Source: CAVURS01 sp963834425
GTDB lineage: Bacteria; Actinomycetota; Actinomycetes; Actinomycetales; CAVURS01
Direction: 5' to 3'
Length of the DNA stretch: 64,000 bases
Assembly (NCBI GenBank): GCA_963834425.1
Contig: CAWIBR010000013.1
Location: 992,001 to 1,056,000, forward strand
Under the pieces are notes generated by a model. That model made no database searches. It was given only the letters and a program-made list of their open reading frames with translations, and was not told where the DNA came from. Positions 52,663 through 61,603 of the stretch are shown in pieces. Position numbers and translations under genes: made by a program. Position 1 is the stretch's first letter. Each line of letters opens with the position of its first letter.

Positions 52663-54206
52663 TGACCGACCAATCCACTGACGTCGGCGAGCTCGCCTCG
52701 TTCGGCTACAAACAAGAGCTCGACCGCTCTCTGGGCTCGTTCTCGTCGTTCGCGGCGGGCTTCAGCTACATCTCGATCCTGACCGGCGTCTTCCAGCTGT
52801 TCGGCTTCGGCTTCCTCTCCGGAGGGCCCGCCTTCTGGTGGAGCTGGCCGATCGTGGTTGTCGGCCAGGGCCTGGTCGCCCTCAACTTCGCCGAGCTGGC
52901 CGGCCAGTACCCGCTGGCCGGCAGCGTCTACCAGTGGTCCAAGCAGGTCTCGGGCCCGCTGACATCGTGGATGGCCGGCTGGATCATCCTGCTCGGCTCG
53001 ATCGTCACGGTCGCGGCGGTTGCGGTTGCCTACCAGGTGATCCTGCCCCAGATCTCGACCAAGTTTGAGTTCGTCGGTACGTCGGCCGACGCCGGCCTCT
53101 ACACAACCCCGGACGGCGCCAAGAACGCGGTCATCCTGGCCATCCTGCTGGTGGTCTTCACGACGGCGGTCAACTGCATCGGCGTCAAGCTGATGTCCCG
53201 GATCAACAACGTCGGCGTCATGGTCGAGCTGATCGGTGCCACCTTGCTGATCATCTTCCTGGCCTTCCACATCCAGCGTGGGCCGGGCGTCATCATGCAC
53301 ACCAACGGCACCGGCGCGGGCGTGAAGTTCGGCTACTTCGGTGCCTTCCTGATCGCCTCGTTGGTCAGCTGCTACGTCTTCTACGGGTTCGACACGGCCG
53401 GCTCGCTGGCCGAGGAGACCTCGAACCCGCGCAAGAACGCGCCGCCGGCCATCCTGCGGGCCATCGGCGCTGCCGCCCTCATCGGTGGTCTGCTGATGCT
53501 CGTCGCGATGATGGCGATGCCGCATATCTTCGCCCCCAAGACGATCACCGCGATCGGCGCTCAGGGCCTGCCGTACATCGTCAAGACGGTGCTGGGCAAC
53601 AGCGTCGGCAACCTGTTCCTGATCTGTTCGGCCATCGCGATCACCGTGTGCGCGCTGGCCGTGCACACGGCGGGCATCCGGATCATGTTCACCATGGCGA
53701 GGGACGATCGGCTGCCGTTCGGCTCGGCCGTGGCCAGGGTCTCCGGCAAGTCGAAGACCCCGATCATCCCGGCCATCGTCATCGGCGGGCTCACGATCGT
53801 CCTGCTGCTGATCAACATCGGGAACCAGCGGGTGTTCTACATCCTGACCTCAGTCGCGATCATCATGTTCTACCTCGCCTACATGTGCGTCACGGTTCCG
53901 TTGCTGCGCAAGCGGATGAGCGGCGAATGGCCGAAGGCGGACCACGGTCCGTACTTCTCCCTCGGCCCGTGGGGCACCCCGGTCAACGTCATCGCTGTCG
54001 TCTACCAGACGGCAGTGGTGGTCAACCTGGCCTGGCCGCGCGCCGCGGTCTACGGCAACGACCACTGGTACTTCCAGTGGGGCGCGTTCGTCTTCATCGG
54101 CCTGGTCGTGCTCGTGGGCGGGATCTACTACTACACGACCCAGCGCGGTCGCGAGACCGCCATCCTGGCCGAGCACCGCGCCACGGTGACGACGGGCGAG
54201 GCCTGA
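52662..54206 (+). CDS. APC-superfamily amino acid/amine permease
   Basis: A 514-residue transporter with 12 transmembrane segments. GFSYISILTGVFQLFGFGFLSGGPAFWWSWPIVVVGQGLVALNFAELAGQYPLAGSVYQWSKQVSGPL is the typical APC opening, and SCYVFYGFDTAGSLAEETSNPRKNAPPAILRAIG the family signature in the middle. It probably imports choline, betaine or a related amine. The ATG overlaps the gbsA stop and GGAGG lies just before it, so the two are coupled. The specificity is inference from context. Confidence 0.9.
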   Translation: MTDQSTDVGELASFGYKQELDRSLGSFSSFAAGFSYISILTGVFQLFGFGFLSGGPAFWWSWPIVVVGQGLVALNFAELAGQYPLAGSVYQWSKQVSGPLTSWMAGWIILLGSIVTVAAVAVAYQVILPQISTKFEFVGTSADAGLYTTPDGAKNAVILAILLVVFTTAVNCIGVKLMSRINNVGVMVELIGATLLIIFLAFHIQRGPGVIMHTNGTGAGVKFGYFGAFLIASLVSCYVFYGFDTAGSLAEETSNPRKNAPPAILRAIGAAALIGGLLMLVAMMAMPHIFAPKTITAIGAQGLPYIVKTVLGNSVGNLFLICSAIAITVCALAVHTAGIRIMFTMARDDRLPFGSAVARVSGKSKTPIIPAIVIGGLTIVLLLINIGNQRVFYILTSVAIIMFYLAYMCVTVPLLRKRMSGEWPKADHGPYFSLGPWGTPVNVIAVVYQTAVVVNLAWPRAAVYGNDHWYFQWGAFVFIGLVVLVGGIYYYTTQRGRETAILAEHRATVTTGEA

Positions 54207-54230
54207 TCGACGTCGCAGTGCAGGCCGAGC

Positions 54231-56080
54231 ATGCCGGCGGTAGGTGATGTCGCAGAGTTCCTGCGGCATCACCCGCCGTTCGACCTGCTGAACGACACGG
54301 AGCTGGAGCAACTCGCCGGCCGGACGGAGATCGCCTTCCACCCGGCCGGCGAGACGCTGTTTGCCGAGGGGACGGCCGTCGACTGCGTGTGGGTGGTCCG
54401 CACCGGGTCGATCGACATCGTCAGCGGCGAAGCCGTCCTCGACGTCGCGGGCGAGGGTGAAGTGGTCGGCCAGACCTCGATGCTGTCCGGCCTGCCCAGC
54501 GCGGTGTCGGCCCGGGCCGCCGAGGACACGCTCGTCTACCGGATCCCCGCGGAGGCGGCCCAGCCGCTGCTGAGCCGCCCGCGGGCCCTGGGCTTCCTGG
54601 TCCGCTCGATGCTTCCGATCGGGGGAGCGGAATCGGGTCCGAGATCACGACCCGGCGGCTGCGGATCCGTTGCGGCGCACCGTGGATTCGTTGCTGCGGA
54701 TGCCGTTGGTCACCTGTGAGCCGGACGACCCGGTCCGGGAGGTCGCGCGGCGGATGACCGCGCTGGGCGTGAGCGCCGTCATCGTCGGCGGACGTCCGGC
54801 CCTGGGCATCGTGACCGACACGGACCTGCGCACGCACGTCGTCGAGGCCGGCGTGGACCCGGGCGCGCCGGTCACCGCCGTGATGTCGACCCCCGTCGTG
54901 GACATCGCCTCCGGCAGCACGGGTGCGGACGCGCTGCTGGAGATGCTCGCTCGCGGCATCCAGCACCTGCCGGTCACCGATCCCGACGGGACGGCTCCTC
55001 GGCGTACTGGAACATCACGACCTGGTCGCCGCCGAGACCCGTACGCCGCTGGTCGTGCGCCGTCGGATCGCCCGGGCGACCACCGTCGACGAGCTGGTCG
55101 AAGCGGCGCACGGGCTCAACGCCGCGGCAATCTCGTTGCGGGACAGCGGAGCCGGTGGCGAGCAGGTCTCGGCTCTGTGGTCGGTCGTGCTCGACGCGCT
55201 GACCGTCCGGCTGATCGAGCTGAGCCGCCCGGCCGGCTCGGATGCCGGGGTCGACTTCACCTGGCTCGCGCTCGGCAGCATCGCGCGCCGCGAAGGCGCA
55301 CCCTCCTCGGACGTCGACAGCGCGCTGGTCTGGGCCGGTTCGGTCGCCGACGCCGAGGCGCACGCTCACGTGGGGCCGATCGCCCGCGCGGTGGGAGAGG
55401 GCTTGGCACGTTGCGGCTTCCGGCCGGACGAGCACGGCCTCACGGCGGCCGACCCGATCTTCGCCCGATCGATGACCTCCTGGCGCACCGTCGTCCGGGA
55501 TCTCGGCCGGGACCCCACGGGGGAGAAGACCACGCTCATCGCCTCGGTGCTGCTGGACAGCCGCCCGGTCTGGTCGGCCGGGCAGGCCCAGACCATCGGC
55601 CAGCTCTTCGTCGACACGCCCGGCCTGACCGAGCTGGTGCGGGTCATGGGCCGGCACGCGCTCGCGCACCGCATCCCCACCGGGTTCCTGCGCGACTTCG
55701 TGGTCGAGTCAGGGGGGCAGCGCCGTGGGCTGCTCGACCTCAAGCGACGCGGGCTGCTGCCCATCGTCGAGATAGCCCGGTGGGCCGGTCTGATGGGCGG
55801 GGTCGGGGCCGCCTCCACCCGCGACCGGCTGCGCGCCGCCGGGGTCGCCGGGGTCCTGGCCGACGAGCAGGTGACCGACCTGCTCGAGGCCTTCGACGTG
55901 GTCACCGACGTGCGGATCGCCCACCAACTCGGTCAGCTCGAGTCCGGCAGTGCCCCGGATGACGACATCAAGCCGAACCTGCTCAGCTCGATCGGCCGGG
56001 CCCAGCTCCGGGAGGCCTTCCGTGCCGTTGCATCGGTCCAGCGCGCGTTGCAGGCCGAGTTCACGGTCGGGGCCCGATGA
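54231..56080 (+). CDS. Cyclic-nucleotide/CBS/DUF294 nucleotidyltransferase-like signalling protein, two frameshifts
   Basis: Read across two breaks this is a protein of about 616 residues. It starts with a cNMP-binding domain (VAEFLRHHPPFDLLNDTELEQLAGRTEIAFHPAGETLFAEGTAVDCVWVVRTGSIDIV). Next come two CBS domains (VDSLLRMPLVTCEPDDPVREVARRMTALGVSAVIVGG ... MSTPVVDIASGSTGADALLEMLARGIQHLPVTDPDG). The DUF294 putative nucleotidyltransferase follows (ALGSIARREGAPSSDVDSALVWAG), then the DUF294 C-terminal domain. Breaks are near 54625 (after a G5 run) and at 54991, each fixable by one base. This architecture pairs with a DnaQ-like exonuclease in many bacteria, as here. It may sense the energy or cAMP state for the neighbouring permease and catabolic genes. 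Confidence 0.85.
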
Positions 56081-56770
56081 GCCCGTTCACCGACCGGCTG
56101 AGGAGGCCACCGCGCACACCGTGGTCGGCGGCCACCTGGTGTGTGGTCGACGTCGAGACCACCGGCCTGGACCGGCGGGCCGATCAGGTCATCTCGGTCG
56201 CCGCGGTGCCGGTCAGCGAGGGGCGGATCCAGGCCGGCCGGATCGTCGCCAGCCTGGTCGCCTCCGAACGACCGCCATCGGCCCAGTCGGTGCGGGTGCA
56301 CGGGATCCGGGCCGTCGACCTGGTCGGTGCGCCGACGCCGGCCGAGGTCGCGCGGGCCCTGGCGCCGGTCGTCGACGGAAGCGTGCTGGTGGCCCACTAC
56401 GCGCCAGTTGAGCAGGCCTTCCTGCTGCCGCTCCTGGCCCGGGCCGGGCGTGCGGCCACCGCGGCTGATGGCCGACACCGAGGCGATGGGCCGGCTGTGG
56501 CTGGCCGAGCGCGACGGGCGGGTGCCGGCACATCTGGGACTGGCCGAGCTCGCGGCCGAGCTGGGACTGCCCTCCCATCGCCCGCACGATGCGACCGGCG
56601 ACGCGCTGACGACGGCGCAGGTCTTCATCGCCCTGGCCGCCCTGCTCTCCGGCGCGGAGCCGCAGACCGTGCGCTCCTTGCTGAAGGCGGACAGCCGGGC
56701 CGCCAACCTGGCGGCCACACTGGGCCGGCGGCCGGCTGCGGCCACCGAGCGCTCCCGCGGTGCGCCTTGA
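56077..56770 (+). CDS. DnaQ-like 3'-5' exonuclease, one frameshift
   Basis: A protein of about 230 residues with a DEDDh exonuclease fold: WCVVDVETTGLDRRADQVISVAAVPV (Asp, Glu), VHGIRAVDL, GSVLVAHYAPVEQAFLLPLL (Asp replaced here by the local VEQ), then after a one-base correction near 56449 RLMADTEAMGRLWLAERDGRVPAHLGLAELAAELGLPSHRPHDATGDALTTAQVF (His, Asp). It resembles the epsilon subunit family but the partner gene indicates the signalling pair with DUF294, not replication. The ATG overlaps the upstream stop (ATGA). Confidence 0.82.
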
Positions 56771-56827
56771 CGATGGATGGGTTGGCTGGGGAAGATCAGG
56801 CGTCACGTTTGTCATCGCGCGATAGCG

Positions 56828-56843
56828 ATGCGTAATCCGCAAC
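56828..56843. promoter_or_regulatory. Shared regulatory box C (degenerate)
   Basis: ATGCGTAATCCGCAAC matches box A at 13 of 16 positions, keeping TGCGTA and CCGCAAC. It lies 34 bases before the GTG of the dimethylglycine dehydrogenase gene, upstream of its AGGAG site. A CGCAACAAGAGGTCCGCAACAAGA duplication follows. Confidence 0.6.
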
Positions 56844-56877
56844 AAGAGGTCCGCAACAAGAAGTCCAGGAGTCACGA

Positions 56878-59412
56878 GTGAGCACCGTTCCCCCCACTGC
56901 CCGGGTCGTCGTGATCGGGGCCGGCATCGTCGGCAACAGCCTGGTCCACCACCTGGCCCGGCTCGGCGTCCGCGACATCGTCCAGATCGACAAGGGGCCG
57001 CTGCCCAACCCCGGCGGTTCGACCGGCCACGCGTCCAACTTCATCTTCCCCGTGGATCATTCGCGCGAGATCACCGACCTCACGCTCGACTCGATGCGGC
57101 AGTACAAGGAGCTCGGGGTCTTCACCGAGTCCGGCGGTTTCGAGATCGCGCGCACCGAGGAGCGGATGGAGGAGCTCCGGCGCCGGATGTCCAGCGCGCG
57201 GGCCTGGGGGATCGAGGCCTCGCTGGTCAGTCCGGAGTTCGTCAAGGAGAAGGTCCCGTTCATCGAGACCGACCAGTTCATCGGCGCGTTCTGGACGCCC
57301 AGCGTCGGCGTCGTGGACTCCCTGCGCGCTGGCACCCTGATGCGCGAGCAGGCTCTGGCCTCGGGCGCGCTCACCGTCGTACCGAACGTCGAGGTGACCG
57401 ACCTCGACGTCGTCGACGGCCGGATCCGCGCGGTCCACACGACCGGCGGGGTGGTCGAGGCCGAGCAGGTCGTGATCGCTTGCGGCGTATGGAGCCCCAA
57501 GATCGGCGACCTTGCGGGAATCTCGATCCCGCTGACACCTGCGGTGCACCAGATGATCAGCGTTGGCCCGTGCCCGCAGCTCGCAGAGCGGGAGGGCGAG
57601 ATCTCGTTCCCGATCGTGCGGGACATGGACACCTTCTGCTACGAGCGCCAACACGGCGCCGACATGGAGGTCGGCTCCTACGCGCACCGGGCGATCCTGC
57701 TGCCGCCCGAGGAGATCCCCTCGATCGAGCAGGCCAGCCTTTCGCCGACCGAATTGCCTTTCACCTCAGACGATTTCGACCCTCAGCTCGAGCAGGCCTA
57801 CGAGCTCATGCCGGAGCTGCTAGGGGCCGAAGGCGCAGAGATGCGCTACGCGATCAACGGTCTGCTGTCGCTGACCAGCGACGGCAGCCCCATCCTGGGC
57901 GAGAGCCTGGTCAAGGGACTCTGGACCGCCGCCGCGGTGTGGATCAAGGAGGGCCCCGGCGTCGGCCGAGCCGTCGCCGAGTGGATGGTCCACGGCTCGC
58001 CCGAGATCGACATCAACCACTGCGACATCGCGCGCTTCCACCCGCACCAGATGCGCCGCGAGCACACCCGTCTGCGCACGTCCGAGGCCTTCATCAAGAC
58101 CTACGGCATCGTCCACCCCTCGGAGCAGTACGAGTCCGACCGCGACGCTCGTCTTGCGCCGATGCACCAGTCGCAGAAGGAACTCGGCGCGGTCTTCTTC
58201 GAGACCGCCGGTTGGGAGCGGCCGCACTGGTACGAGTCGAACGCCGGCCTGCTGGAGCAGTACGGCGATGCGGTCATGCCACGTGAGCACGAGTGGGACG
58301 CGCGCTGGTGGAGCCCGATCATCAACGCCGAGCATCTGCGGATGCGCGAGGCCGCCGGCGTGATCGACCTCAGCGCCTTCCAGATCCTCGACATCGAGGG
58401 CCCTGCAGGCGGTCATGGTGCACTCGAGTCGGTCCAGCGGACCTGCGTGGCCCAGTGCGACGTACCTGTCGGTCGAGTGATCTACACCCCGGTCCTCGAC
58501 GCGAAGGGTGGCTTCAAGTCCGACCTGACGCTGATGCGCTTGGGGGAGAACCACTTCCGGGTCGTCACGGGCGGCGCACACGGGCGGGCTGACAGCAAGT
58601 GGTTCTCCGACCAGCTGGTCGATGGTGCGACCCTCACCGACCGGACCGATGACATCTCCACGATCGGCCTCTGGGGACCGCGGGCCCGCGACATCCTGGC
58701 CAGTCTCACCAGCTCCAGCGACGACGGCAGCGCTGACCTCTCGGATGAGGGCTTCCGGTTCCTGACCAGCAGGGAGCTCTCGGTGGCCGGGACGCCGGTG
58801 CTGGCGTCGCGGATCTCCTACGTCGGAGAGCTCGGCTGGGAGCTCTACGTCGCGGCCGAGGACGCCGCGCGCCTTTGGGCGGACCTGCTCGAGGCCGGCG
58901 CACGGCACGGGGCCGTGCCGGTCGGCATCGGCGTCTATGGGACAACTGGCCGGATCGAAAAGGGTTACCGCGCCTTCGGATACGAACTCGATGGCGAGCG
59001 GTCGATCGTGGAGGCCGGGATGCAGCGGCCCAAGGTCAAGGAGGTCGACTTCGTCGGCCGGGAGGCCTACCTGAAGCAGCGCGACGAGCAACCCAAGGCG
59101 GTCCTGTGCACGTTGACCGTCGACGACCACACGTCGGCATCCGGCGTGAAGCGCTACATGCTGGGCGGTGAGCCGATCCTGCGGCGGTCCGGCGAGGCTT
59201 TGACCGACGGGCATGGCTGGCATCCCTACGTCACCAGCGCGGGCTCGGCGCCCTCGCTGGGGAAGCACCTGCTGCTCGCCTACCTGCCACCTGAGGAGGC
59301 CGTCATGGGCAACGAGCTGGCCGTGTCGTACATGGAGGAGCTCTACCCGGTGACGGTCGGATCGGTTGACATCACAGCCCTGTTCGACCCGAGCAACGAG
59401 CGGATCCGCTGA
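56878..59412 (+). CDS. Dimethylglycine/sarcosine dehydrogenase (FAD–GcvT fusion)
   Basis: An 844-residue two-module enzyme. Residues 1–400 are a DAO-type flavin domain (VVVIGAGIVGNSLVHHLARLGVRDIVQIDKG, PGGSTGHASNF, MRYAINGLLSLTSDGSPILGES, WTAAAVWIKEGPGVGRAVAEWM). Residues 420–844 are a GcvT-like folate domain (LGAVFFETAGWERPHWY, AEHLRMREAAGVIDLSAFQILDIEGPAG, GAVPVGIGVYGTTGRIEKGYRAFGYELDGERSI, FVGREAYLKQ). It oxidatively demethylates dimethylglycine or sarcosine, passing formaldehyde to THF and electrons to ETF. AGGAG precedes GTG 56878. The etfB start shares a base with its stop (TGATG). Confidence 0.93.
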   Translation: MSTVPPTARVVVIGAGIVGNSLVHHLARLGVRDIVQIDKGPLPNPGGSTGHASNFIFPVDHSREITDLTLDSMRQYKELGVFTESGGFEIARTEERMEELRRRMSSARAWGIEASLVSPEFVKEKVPFIETDQFIGAFWTPSVGVVDSLRAGTLMREQALASGALTVVPNVEVTDLDVVDGRIRAVHTTGGVVEAEQVVIACGVWSPKIGDLAGISIPLTPAVHQMISVGPCPQLAEREGEISFPIVRDMDTFCYERQHGADMEVGSYAHRAILLPPEEIPSIEQASLSPTELPFTSDDFDPQLEQAYELMPELLGAEGAEMRYAINGLLSLTSDGSPILGESLVKGLWTAAAVWIKEGPGVGRAVAEWMVHGSPEIDINHCDIARFHPHQMRREHTRLRTSEAFIKTYGIVHPSEQYESDRDARLAPMHQSQKELGAVFFETAGWERPHWYESNAGLLEQYGDAVMPREHEWDARWWSPIINAEHLRMREAAGVIDLSAFQILDIEGPAGGHGALESVQRTCVAQCDVPVGRVIYTPVLDAKGGFKSDLTLMRLGENHFRVVTGGAHGRADSKWFSDQLVDGATLTDRTDDISTIGLWGPRARDILASLTSSSDDGSADLSDEGFRFLTSRELSVAGTPVLASRISYVGELGWELYVAAEDAARLWADLLEAGARHGAVPVGIGVYGTTGRIEKGYRAFGYELDGERSIVEAGMQRPKVKEVDFVGREAYLKQRDEQPKAVLCTLTVDDHTSASGVKRYMLGGEPILRRSGEALTDGHGWHPYVTSAGSAPSLGKHLLLAYLPPEEAVMGNELAVSYMEELYPVTVGSVDITALFDPSNERIR

Positions 59413-60186
59413 TGACCGACGTGCTGGTCTGCGTCAAACGGGTCGTGGACTCCACGGGTCAGGTGACACTGTCCCCCGACGAGCAGTCGATCGATGGCCG
59501 CTTTGCGGGCTACACCCTGAGCCGCCACGAGGAGTGCGCCATCGCGCTGGCCGTGCAAGTGGCCAAGGCGACGGATGGCTCGTCCACCGTGGTGAGCCTC
59601 GGCGACGACGATGCCGAGGAGCAGCTGCGCACGGCCCTGGCCGTCGGCGTCGATGCCGCCACGCACATCGTCGCCGACTCGAGCCAGCGCGGCCCGGCCG
59701 ATGTGTCGCTCGAGCTGGCCGGCGTGGTCAGCGATCACGCCGCCTCCGGTCGGTCGTACGGGCTGGTCCTGCTCGGCAACGACGCGGCCGACAGCGGGGA
59801 CTTCCAAGTCGGCATCCGGCTCGCCTACGAGCTCGGGTGGCCGGTCGTCAACGGCGCCAGCACCGTTGAGATCAAGGATGACGCGCATCGTCGCGATCGT
59901 CAACGGTCCCGATGGTCACGAGACGTACGACGTCCCGCTGCCCGCCGTCGTCACCGTCCTGGAGGGCGGGGTCGAGCCGAAGTACCCGTCGGTGCCGGGA
60001 CGGATGAAGGCCAAGCGGGTCGCCATCGAACAGCGTGAGCCCCGGGCCGAACTCATCGGCCCGTCGCGAGTGCGGCTGCGCCTGCCCGAACCGCCGCCGT
60101 CGCAGGTGCAGATCCTCGGCACCGGCCCGGATGCGGCCGGGGCCGTCGTCGACCTGCTGGAGACGTTGGGGGTGGTGAGCCGATGA
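59412..60186 (+). CDS. etfB: Electron transfer flavoprotein beta subunit, one frameshift
   Basis: A protein of about 257 residues: MTDVLVCVKRVVDSTGQVTLSPDEQSIDGRFAGYTLSRHEECAIALAVQVAK, TVVSLGDDDAEEQLRTALAVGVDAATHIV, SYGLVLLGNDAADSGDFQVGIRLAYELGWPVVNGASTVEIKDD. After a frame change near 59885 it continues RIVAIVNGPDGHETYDVPLPAVVTVLEGGVEPKYPSVPGRMKAKRVAIEQ. The second half is in good frame, so the break is one indel. It accepts electrons from the preceding dehydrogenase with EtfA. Both ends overlap neighbours. Confidence 0.9.
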
Positions 60187-61172
60187 TCCTGGTCTTGGTT
60201 GAGCAGACGAGCGCTGGCGCCCTGGTTGACGTCTCGACGGAGGCTCTCACCTTCGCTCGGGACGTGCCGCAGGACGGTGACGCCGGCGCGGGCGCGATCG
60301 ACGCGATCGTCGTGGGGGAGCCGAGTGCTGCGCTGCTGCAGGAGCTGGCCAGTTACGGCGTCCAGGACGTGCACGCGTTGACTGGTGCGGCGTTCGACTC
60401 CTTCGGGGGCGCGGCCTGGGCTTCCGGCGTGGACGCGGTGCTCGCGGCGACCGGTGCGGTCGTCGTACTCGCCGCTGGTTCGCCGCGCGGGAACGAGGTG
60501 ATGGCCCACCTGGCGGCTCGACGACGTGTGGCGATGGCCGCCAACGTCGTCTCCATCGACCAGTCCTCGGACACGCTGACGGTGACCCGACAGGTCGTCG
60601 GTGGTGCTGCGTTGGAGGACATGCGCCTGCCCGACCGGCCGGCGATCCTGACCGTCGCCGGCCACGCTGTCGACGCCGCGCCGGCGCCGGAGCCGGGCCC
60701 GGCGACCCTGCGCGTCGAGCAGCCGTCGGTGGCGGAGGCCGATCTGGTCGCTCGCGTGGCCTCGGTCTCCGATCCGGAGCCAGATCTGTCCGGCACGCTG
60801 AAGTCGGCGCGCGTCGTCGTCGGCGCCGGTCGCGGTGCCGGTGGCCCGAATGGTTTCGCGGACTTGGAGGAGCTCGCCGCGCTGCTGGGCGGCGCGCTGG
60901 GCGTCTCGCGAGTCGTGACCTCATTGGGGTGGCGGCCGCATCACGAGCAGGTGGGTCAGACCGGGTCGAAGGTCTCGCCTCAGCTCTATGTCGCGTGCGG
61001 GATCAGCGGGGCGATCCAACACTGGGTCGGCATGTCCTCGGCGCAGACCATCCTGGCCATCAACACCGACGCCGAGGCGCCGATGGTCACCAAGGCGCAC
61101 TACGCCGTCATCGGCGATCTGCACGAGGTGGTGCCGGCGATCAACGCCGAGATCACCCGACGGCGGGCCTGA
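60183..61172 (+). CDS. etfA: Electron transfer flavoprotein alpha subunit
   Basis: A 329-residue EtfA. The N-terminal Rossmann-like part is MILVLVEQTSAGALVDVSTEALTFAR. The FAD-binding C-terminal domain has SARVVVGAGRGAGGPNGFADLEELAALLGGALGVSRVVTSLGWRPHHEQVGQTGSKVSPQLYVACGISGAIQHWVGMSSAQTILAINTDAEAPMVTKAHYAVIGDLHEVVPAI, all characteristic. The ATG overlaps the etfB stop (ATGA). It passes electrons from dimethylglycine/sarcosine dehydrogenase towards ETF:quinone oxidoreductase, which is not in the window. Confidence 0.95.
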   Translation: MILVLVEQTSAGALVDVSTEALTFARDVPQDGDAGAGAIDAIVVGEPSAALLQELASYGVQDVHALTGAAFDSFGGAAWASGVDAVLAATGAVVVLAAGSPRGNEVMAHLAARRRVAMAANVVSIDQSSDTLTVTRQVVGGAALEDMRLPDRPAILTVAGHAVDAAPAPEPGPATLRVEQPSVAEADLVARVASVSDPEPDLSGTLKSARVVVGAGRGAGGPNGFADLEELAALLGGALGVSRVVTSLGWRPHHEQVGQTGSKVSPQLYVACGISGAIQHWVGMSSAQTILAINTDAEAPMVTKAHYAVIGDLHEVVPAINAEITRRRA

Positions 61173-61215
61173 TGTCCGCCTCCCGGCAGGTTGGCCAGGC
61201 GGGTGACCGGCCTCG

Positions 61216-61563
61216 ATGACGGCCACGGTGCGAGCGATCCGGATCTACCCGGTCAAGGGGGAGCCGGCGGTCGACCTCGAGTCCGCGGACGTCGGGCCGG
61301 AGGGCGTGGAGGGCGACCGCCGCAAGGGCGCGCCCGTGCACCTGGTGAGTCTCCAGGCGGTTGGCGCGGCCGAACCGCCTCGCGCCAACTTGATCCTCGA
61401 CCTGGCCGATGGCAACGAACGGACGTGGGTCGGGCAGGACGTCCTGGTGGGCGAGGTCCGGCTGAGCGTTGTCCGGTCGCCCTCGAACTGTCTCGGGGTC
61501 TACGCGGAGGTCGTCACTCCGGGGCGGGTTAACCTCGGCGACGCGGTCGAGCCTCGCGGCTAG
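61216..61563 (+). CDS. Short MOSC-domain protein
   Basis: A 115-residue protein: VRAIRIYPVKGEPAVDLESADVGPEGVEGDRRKGAPVHLVSLQAVGAAEPPRANLILDL ... DVLVGEVRLSVVRSPSNCLGVYAEVVTPGRVNLGDAVEP. It has the PVKGEPxxxLxxAxVGPxGxxGDRR start and the conserved cysteine near the end (SNCLGVYAEV) of MOSC domains, but is about half the usual length. It may carry sulfur or molybdenum cofactor. It is probably the last gene of the etf transcript or independent. Confidence 0.82.
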   Translation: MTATVRAIRIYPVKGEPAVDLESADVGPEGVEGDRRKGAPVHLVSLQAVGAAEPPRANLILDLADGNERTWVGQDVLVGEVRLSVVRSPSNCLGVYAEVVTPGRVNLGDAVEPRG

Positions 61564-61603
61564 GCTCGTCCGGTCCGTCGTTCCCGATGTGCCAGGAGTC
61601 ATC

